Shown here in pieces: positions 1 through 5,040 of a stretch of DNA of 5,040 nt. The DNA is taken from assembly GCA_007571225.1 (NCBI GenBank), contig RKRU01000140.1, positions 1 through 5,040 of the forward strand, given 5' to 3'. The notes below the pieces were generated by a model, which worked only from the letters and a program-made list of their open reading frames with translations, made no database searches and was not told the origin of the DNA. This DNA comes from Nitrosopumilaceae archaeon (GTDB lineage: Archaea > Thermoproteota > Nitrososphaeria > Nitrososphaerales > Nitrosopumilaceae). Position numbers and translations under genes: made by a program. Numbering within the stretch: the stretch's first letter is position 1; the number at the start of each line of letters is the position of its first letter.

Positions 1-2663
1 GAATTTGTGTTTGGGATCAGTCATTTGGGCGTGAGGGGCCCAAACAGCTACGGGGAGCTTATAAAGGGGGTAACCTCTTTCACTTTATTGATTCTAATCT
101 GTATCCGAGCAGGGATGTCCGGATAGCAATCTTTGAGGGCCAGAACGCCGATCCCTCAAACGGCCATTCTCTGGATGATGGCATAAGGGCGCATACGCCT
201 TGGGGGGAGATAGCATACGGGCTGGCCGGCAGGGATGGATACAGTAGGATAGACGATCGCATAGAGAGCAGCGCTCCCGGCGCGGACACAATAGCGGAGC
301 TGTTGGGTGATGGGCCCGTTTTGATACTGCTTGATGAGCTGGCGCAATATCTAAGAAAGGCAGAGCCTCACAAGGGTGCTGGTAAACAGCTTACAGCATT
401 TCTGACGGCTTTAATCAAGGCGGTGGAGAGCTCTCCCAATACGGCACTGGTGTATACACTGGCTACGGGAGCTGGTGATGCCTATTCCGAAGAGAATCAG
501 AAAATAATATCCGAACTGTCAAGTGTTTCAGCGCGCAAGGCCACGATACTAAACCCTACAGAAGAGGGGGAGACAATTCAGATACTGCGCAGGCGCCTCT
601 TTGAGAGCCGTGACGACTACAAGGCCGATCAGGTTGTTGATGCCTATGAAAAGATGTGGAAGGATAATAACGACAAACTGCCGGACATCAACATCCGCAA
701 AAAGGTTGAAGAGTTCAGAAGCGGCTATCCGCTGCATCCAGACATACTTGAAACATTAATCTCAAAGACATCCACACTAGAGGACTTTCAGAGGGTCAGG
801 GGTATGCTACGCCTCTTGGGCCAGGTCGTACATCATCTCTGGCAAAACAGGGACAAGATAAAACCCACTGCAATACATCTGCATCACTTTGACCTCGGAC
901 ACGAGGATCTCCGACTGGAGATTGTCACAAAACTCAAGCAGCATGCGTTTTCTCCTGCTATAGATACTGACATATCCTGTGATGACGCCAACAAGACATC
1001 TACGGCCCAGCACCTAGATGAAAAGCATTATCCCGGTCTGCCACCCTTTACGACATGGATTGCACGCACACTGTTTATCCACACCCTTGCATACAACCCG
1101 CAACTGCGTGGTGTTGATGTACAACATTTGAGATACTCGATCCTTGCACCCGGCATGGATATAAGATACATAAACGAGGCACTGGAGCGATATAGGGAAA
1201 AATCCCTATACCTTGACGACAATCCTGAAAAACCCATCCAGATATCGGCCGTGCCAAATCTGAACCAGGCGATACAGAGGGCCGAGCAGAGTGTGGATAC
1301 ATCTCAGATCGAAGAAAAGATAGAGCAGAGAATACGCGACACATTTGGAAAAGGCGAATTTGATCTTTGCCTGTTTCCATCTGGATATGCAGACATTCCA
1401 GACGATAAAAAGAGGCCAAAACTTGTAATACCCGAATATCTGGGCATATCCACATCTAATCCTGAAAAACCACCTGATCTGGTAAATGACATATTCAGAT
1501 ACAAGGGTACTGGGGGACCTAGGGAATATCGCAACAATCTGATATTTCTGGTAGGCCATGCCGAGAGTGTTAATGCTGTAATTGATGATGCGCGCCACTA
1601 TATTGCGGTACATAGTCTTGCACAGTCTGTTCGAATAGCGGAATTTGCAGATTATCAACAGAAGAGCATACGAGGCAAGGAAAGAAAGGCATCTACTAAT
1701 CTGGATACTGCTATTGTACGGTGTTACAAATATGCATACTATCCAAAACAGGGAGAGCAGCTTGACTATGTCACATTAGACTGGGACAAGGGAGGCCAAA
1801 AATATCTTGTAGAAAATCTAAAGCGCAAAATACGTACTAATGAAGCACTTGCAGAAAATCCAGAATCCATTGTAGACAGAATTTCGACCCTGAAAAATAA
1901 CGGACAAATAACTGTAGAGGATCTCCGCAACGAATTTTATCGTGCCCCAGATCTGCCGATTCTTATCGGGGATGACACCTTCAATAAAAATATCAGACAA
2001 GGAATAGACCGTGGGGTTTGGGTATACAAAAGCGGCGATTTAATTCAAGGCAAGGGTGATCCGCCTGTAACCTATTCTATAGATGGAGAGTCGTCTGTAT
2101 ATACGACTGCAACGGCCAAACGCCTTGGCATCTGGCCACCTGTCTGCCCAAAGTGTGTTCATGAGCTCACTGACTGCATATGTGGTTCTTCCACACCGCC
2201 CCCGTCACCTGCTGACACCAATCCGCCCACGCTAGATCCTCCTGTCAGTACAAATCACGCAAATGTTACCGACAAACCTAGTACTGCCATACAAAACATT
2301 CTAGATGACATGCGCAGGAACAAGTATCCAAAACTTGCTGGCGCGTCCATAAGTGCAAAGGACGACATATTTCCCTTGTTGTCTGCAATAAGCCTGAGTA
2401 AAAAAGAAGACATAAAGCTAAAGATGGAGGGTGACTATGAGATCGAGGGTAGCTCCTTTAATTTTGAATTTAGCGGTACGTTTGACTACGCTGAGCCTAT
2501 ACGAGAATTTTTAAAACCTCAGACTAACAGAGCCAGCACCTACAACCTTAATGTTACCGTAAAATTAGGTGACGCTGATATCAACAGGCTTGAAAATCTG
2601 AAGACGAAACTACGGTTTGTTGATGATCAAATAAAAATATCTGGATGGTTTGTACAAGAATGA
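1..2663 (+). CDS. DUF499-family AAA+/P-loop ATPase, 5' partial
   Basis: The reading frame is open from base 3 to the TGA at 2661-2663, giving 886 residues (codon 1 = bases 3-5). The beginning lies outside the window; a TTG at 303 is not the start, because family-like sequence continues upstream (RIAIFEG at 40-46, TPWGEIAYGL near 70). Visible motifs are a Walker B strand VLILLDE (106-112), an arginine-rich segment ending RRRLFES (196-202, possible sensor/finger), YPLHP (242-246) and FQRVRG (262-267), all typical of DUF499 ATPases. A winged-helix-like stretch lies near 636-680. A cysteine cluster CPKC-x6-CIC (715-727), a proline-rich linker and a C-terminal domain follow. Family members usually exceed 1000 residues, so roughly 100 or more are missing, probably with Walker A. 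The protein is probably cytoplasmic; no signal peptide or membrane segment is visible. The family accompanies DUF1156 methylases in predicted defence loci; a motor or regulatory role is inferred. Confidence 0.9.
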   Translation, partial: ICVWDQSFGREGPKQLRGAYKGGNLFHFIDSNLYPSRDVRIAIFEGQNADPSNGHSLDDGIRAHTPWGEIAYGLAGRDGYSRIDDRIESSAPGADTIAELLGDGPVLILLDELAQYLRKAEPHKGAGKQLTAFLTALIKAVESSPNTALVYTLATGAGDAYSEENQKIISELSSVSARKATILNPTEEGETIQILRRRLFESRDDYKADQVVDAYEKMWKDNNDKLPDINIRKKVEEFRSGYPLHPDILETLISKTSTLEDFQRVRGMLRLLGQVVHHLWQNRDKIKPTAIHLHHFDLGHEDLRLEIVTKLKQHAFSPAIDTDISCDDANKTSTAQHLDEKHYPGLPPFTTWIARTLFIHTLAYNPQLRGVDVQHLRYSILAPGMDIRYINEALERYREKSLYLDDNPEKPIQISAVPNLNQAIQRAEQSVDTSQIEEKIEQRIRDTFGKGEFDLCLFPSGYADIPDDKKRPKLVIPEYLGISTSNPEKPPDLVNDIFRYKGTGGPREYRNNLIFLVGHAESVNAVIDDARHYIAVHSLAQSVRIAEFADYQQKSIRGKERKASTNLDTAIVRCYKYAYYPKQGEQLDYVTLDWDKGGQKYLVENLKRKIRTNEALAENPESIVDRISTLKNNGQITVEDLRNEFYRAPDLPILIGDDTFNKNIRQGIDRGVWVYKSGDLIQGKGDPPVTYSIDGESSVYTTATAKRLGIWPPVCPKCVHELTDCICGSSTPPPSPADTNPPTLDPPVSTNHANVTDKPSTAIQNILDDMRRNKYPKLAGASISAKDDIFPLLSAISLSKKEDIKLKMEGDYEIEGSSFNFEFSGTFDYAEPIREFLKPQTNRASTYNLNVTVKLGDADINRLENLKTKLRFVDDQIKISGWFVQE
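2660..2663 (+). other. ATGA stop/start overlap coupling the ATPase and methylase genes
   Basis: The methylase start ATG (2660-2662) overlaps the ATPase stop TGA (2661-2663) by the sequence ATGA. No strong Shine-Dalgarno sequence precedes it; only a weak GGATGG lies at 2643-2648, 11 bases upstream. Such overlaps usually mean termination-reinitiation coupling within one operon and a fixed ratio of the two proteins. This is inferred from layout, not measured. Confidence 0.8.
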
Positions 2664-5040
2664 CTGACCGTCGCCTGATAGAAGAGTGGCTGCCTATTGC
2701 CGATATTGGTGAAGAATGTCTGCGTGAACGTAGATTGCCAACATCACTGCCTCCTCTTAGTTATCTTCATATCTGGTGGGCCAGACGGCCATTGGTTCTC
2801 TCCAGGGCTGCTGTGCTGGCATCCATATTACCTGCAGATGTGGATAGGGAAAAATTTCGTCACATTCTTGGAATACATGGTGACCCTGTCTCGGCACGCC
2901 GCAGAATTGAACAAAGTAACAAAGAGGGTGGAAAAAAACTGTCCAACCCATATGGCTACAAACGCGCCTTTACGTATAACCCAATACATGATCGCAATTG
3001 GTTGAATCAGGTGCTGGAATGTGACATAAGTACGATATCATTACTGGATCCGACTGCGGGTGGCGGCAGCATCCCTTTGGAGTCTTACCGGCTTGGTTGT
3101 ACCACATTGGCCAATGATATCAACCCTGTGGCATCATTAATTCTGCAGGCTACCTTGATATGGCCTGCGAAATTTGGCGTCCAACTCTTGGCAGAATTTC
3201 AAGATTTGTGTCACAAGTTTCTTACGGTCGCGAAGACAAAATACGCCGATATCTTTCCAAACATACCACCCAATACCTTGGTCAATGGATATCTATGGGC
3301 CAGAACCATTAGATGTCCTTATTGCTCCGGCTTAGTTCCACTATCTCCCAACTGGAGACTTGCATCAGACGGTACTGGGGTTAAATTGGAACCAGAAATA
3401 TCAGACGGGCCTGGTTCAAAAAACAGAATATGCACATTCAAAATTGTAAAATCTGTTAATGTTCAATCCGATGGAACCGTATCCCGCGGCACGGCCACAT
3501 GTCCCTATCCAGATTGTAGGCGTGTTATTGACGGTGATACAATCAAAACTGCCGGACAATCCGGTGACATGGGAGATCAGCTATATGCTATAGTATACAA
3601 AATCAATGGAAAAAAGGAGTATAGAGCTCCAAATCCGACTGATGATAACACTGATTTCATACGCGCCAAACTAGAGGAGAAGATGGACGAATGGTCTGTG
3701 CTGGATATAATTCCGAGCGAGAGATATAACACAATGTACTCGGACAACTCAAAAAAATATGGCGTAAACTATTGGCGTGACATATTTTCGCCGCGTCAAC
3801 TTCTCTGTCATGGTGTGGGTGTCGAGACGTTTCACGAATTGTACAAAGATGAGGGAAACAATATGTCTGAGATGCGCAAGGCTGCGTACGGATACTTGGC
3901 TATCGCTTTGGATACCATGATTAGTTATGACAACAAGGTGTCTAGGTGGAATGGCGCTAGGAGCGTACTAGTACCTACATTTGACCATCATGTTTTTGCG
4001 TTTAGGTGGTCCTATGCCGAGATGTCACCGTTAATTACAGGATTGGGATATGAATGGGCATTCAAAAAGACTGCTGATTCTCTCAAGAATATGATAAAAC
4101 TGGTCGACACATCACATACATTCCAAAGTACAACCAAATCGTCCCCTCCCACAGTTACATACGGGTCCGCTGATAATCTCTCTCACATACAGAACGAATC
4201 ACTTGATGTCGTGGTAATGGATCCACCATACTATGACAATGTCATGTATGCCGAACTGTCGGATTTTTTTTATGTGTGGCTCAAGAGGACAGCTGGAATT
4301 GTATTTCCAGATATGTTTAGACGTAACTTGACTGATAAAGAGAACGAAGCAGTGGCCAATCCTGTAAAGTTCTCTGGTCAAAAAAAGCCACATGATCTGG
4401 CAAGGCAGGACTATCAGAACCGTATGGCCATGATATTCGACGAATGCCGGCGTGTCCTAAAGTCGTCGGGTATAATGACAGTTATGTTCATGCACAAGTC
4501 AACCGAAGCGTGGAATGCACTTGCCACTGGCATCATTGAGGCCGGTTTTTACATCAGTTCCTCTTGGCCTGTGAGCTCGGAGGCTCCTACTAGCATGCAT
4601 ATACGCGACAAGGCTGCTTCAAAAAGTACAATTTTGCTGGCGTGCAGGCCGCAACTTCAATCAAATGATACTCACTATTGGGAGGACGTAGAACCGTTGG
4701 TAAGGGAATCGGTGGGTAAGCGATTGGATGAGTTCAAAAAGGCTGGAATGCATGGAGTCGATACCTATCTTTCGGCATTTGGCCCTGCATTGGAGGTGCT
4801 TTCAGAGAACTGGCCCATGAATAGACGGACTCCTCGAGAAGATAGAAGTGATGATCCCTATTCGGTGGTGCCAGAAGATGCATTGGATGCGGCGCGCAAA
4901 GAAGTAAAGCAATGGAGATTGGCTCATCTAATCTCTGCTGCCCCCAACAAGGATCTTGATCCCATAACTGCGTTTTTTGTACTTGCTTGGGATGCCTTTG
5001 AATCTCCTAAATTTCTATATGATGAGGCACTTCATCTGGC
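2660..5040 (+). CDS. DUF1156-family adenine-specific DNA methylase with zinc ribbon, 3' partial
   Basis: The frame starts at ATG 2660 and stays open to the window end (793 complete codons, no stop). The N-terminus is DUF1156: RLIEEWLP (5-12) and HIWWARRPL (37-45). SAM-binding motif I is DPTAGGGS (130-137), with a second acidic site in NDINP (D153). A Cys4 zinc ribbon follows: CPYC (219-222) and CPYPDC (281-286), 58 residues apart. Family blocks SPRQLL (377-382) and RWNGAR (from 429) precede the catalytic DPPY (521-524), continued by YDNVMYAELSDFFYVWL. HKSTEAW (612-618) marks the C-terminal part of the methylase fold. Motif I before a DPPY motif indicates N6-adenine methylation using SAM; the target sequence cannot be read. 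An alternative ATG at 2645 is in frame, but 2660 fits the family N-terminus and gives a 4-base overlap. Perhaps 50-200 C-terminal residues are missing. It is probably the modification arm of a defence system. Confidence 0.93.
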   Translation, partial: MTDRRLIEEWLPIADIGEECLRERRLPTSLPPLSYLHIWWARRPLVLSRAAVLASILPADVDREKFRHILGIHGDPVSARRRIEQSNKEGGKKLSNPYGYKRAFTYNPIHDRNWLNQVLECDISTISLLDPTAGGGSIPLESYRLGCTTLANDINPVASLILQATLIWPAKFGVQLLAEFQDLCHKFLTVAKTKYADIFPNIPPNTLVNGYLWARTIRCPYCSGLVPLSPNWRLASDGTGVKLEPEISDGPGSKNRICTFKIVKSVNVQSDGTVSRGTATCPYPDCRRVIDGDTIKTAGQSGDMGDQLYAIVYKINGKKEYRAPNPTDDNTDFIRAKLEEKMDEWSVLDIIPSERYNTMYSDNSKKYGVNYWRDIFSPRQLLCHGVGVETFHELYKDEGNNMSEMRKAAYGYLAIALDTMISYDNKVSRWNGARSVLVPTFDHHVFAFRWSYAEMSPLITGLGYEWAFKKTADSLKNMIKLVDTSHTFQSTTKSSPPTVTYGSADNLSHIQNESLDVVVMDPPYYDNVMYAELSDFFYVWLKRTAGIVFPDMFRRNLTDKENEAVANPVKFSGQKKPHDLARQDYQNRMAMIFDECRRVLKSSGIMTVMFMHKSTEAWNALATGIIEAGFYISSSWPVSSEAPTSMHIRDKAASKSTILLACRPQLQSNDTHYWEDVEPLVRESVGKRLDEFKKAGMHGVDTYLSAFGPALEVLSENWPMNRRTPREDRSDDPYSVVPEDALDAARKEVKQWRLAHLISAAPNKDLDPITAFFVLAWDAFESPKFLYDEALHL

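Noticed and set aside
303..305. TTG as the start codon of the ATPase gene
   Set aside because: The frame is open for 100 more codons to the window edge and those codons match the family (RIAIFEG, TPWGEIAYGL). Starting at 303 would also remove part of the fold just before Walker B.
1221..1471. Repeated 14-mer aatcctgaaaaacc at 1221-1234 and 1458-1471
   Set aside because: Both copies encode NPEKP in the same frame and the flanks do not match. This looks like chance peptide similarity, not a repeat element.
1206..1658. A 150-codon - strand open frame (and a 126-codon one at 1075-1455)
   Set aside because: Both are antisense to the ATPase coding region and low-complexity in character. They have no family motifs and are best explained as mirror frames of the real gene.
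2645..2647. Alternative upstream ATG for the methylase
   Set aside because: It would add only five residues (MVCTR) before the family N-terminus and has no better ribosome binding site. The ATGA overlap at 2660 is the more usual arrangement, though 2645 cannot be fully excluded.
2697..3005. A 102-codon + strand open frame
   Set aside because: It lies wholly inside the methylase gene in another frame, has no recognisable motif, and overlaps the conserved WWARRPL region.
4264..4271. Run of eight T, as in an archaeal poly-T terminator or a slippage site
   Set aside because: It falls inside the conserved SDFFYVWL segment just after DPPY, so it is codon-driven (GAT TTT TTT TAT). The frame continues intact for more than 250 codons.

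Overview
This window is wall-to-wall coding sequence on the + strand. It holds two large overlapping genes, each cut by a window edge. There is no RNA gene, mobile element, CRISPR array or intergenic space. The first gene (1..2663, 5' end missing) encodes a DUF499-type P-loop/AAA+ ATPase (COG1483 type). The second (2660..5040, 3' end missing) encodes a DUF1156-type adenine-specific DNA methylase with an internal Cys4 zinc ribbon (COG1743 type). The stop codon of the first overlaps the start codon of the second (ATGA), so they are almost certainly co-transcribed and translationally coupled.

Known context: DUF499 ATPases and DUF1156 methylases are recurrent neighbours in bacterial and archaeal defence islands. 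They often lie beside a superfamily 2 helicase, sometimes with a phospholipase-D-type nuclease. This matches, as I recall it, the helicase-methylase-ATPase (Hma) type of predicted anti-phage system, and DUF499-like ATPases are also related to the large ATPases of BREX. No helicase or nuclease lies inside this window, so assignment to a complete system is inference. In the inferred scheme the methylase marks host DNA at adenines, and the ATPase supplies NTP-driven assembly, translocation or target discrimination for it or for an effector outside the window.

Organism: the codon use favours ATA for Ile and AGA/AGG for Arg, there is no strong Shine-Dalgarno sequence before the second gene, and GC is about 45-50%. 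These suggest an archaeon, possibly a Thaumarchaeota-like lineage, but this is low confidence. GC is higher at the left edge (about 54% over the first 300 bases by hand count) than in stretches further right.

Layout: 1-2186 is the ATPase core plus a helical/winged-helix-like middle ending in a compact CPxC/CxC cysteine cluster. Then come a proline-rich linker (about 2187-2280) and a C-terminal domain (to 2660). From 2660 the methylase runs through its DUF1156 N-terminus, SAM-binding motif I, zinc ribbon, family-specific central region, DPPY catalytic motif and C-terminal region, and is still open at base 5040.
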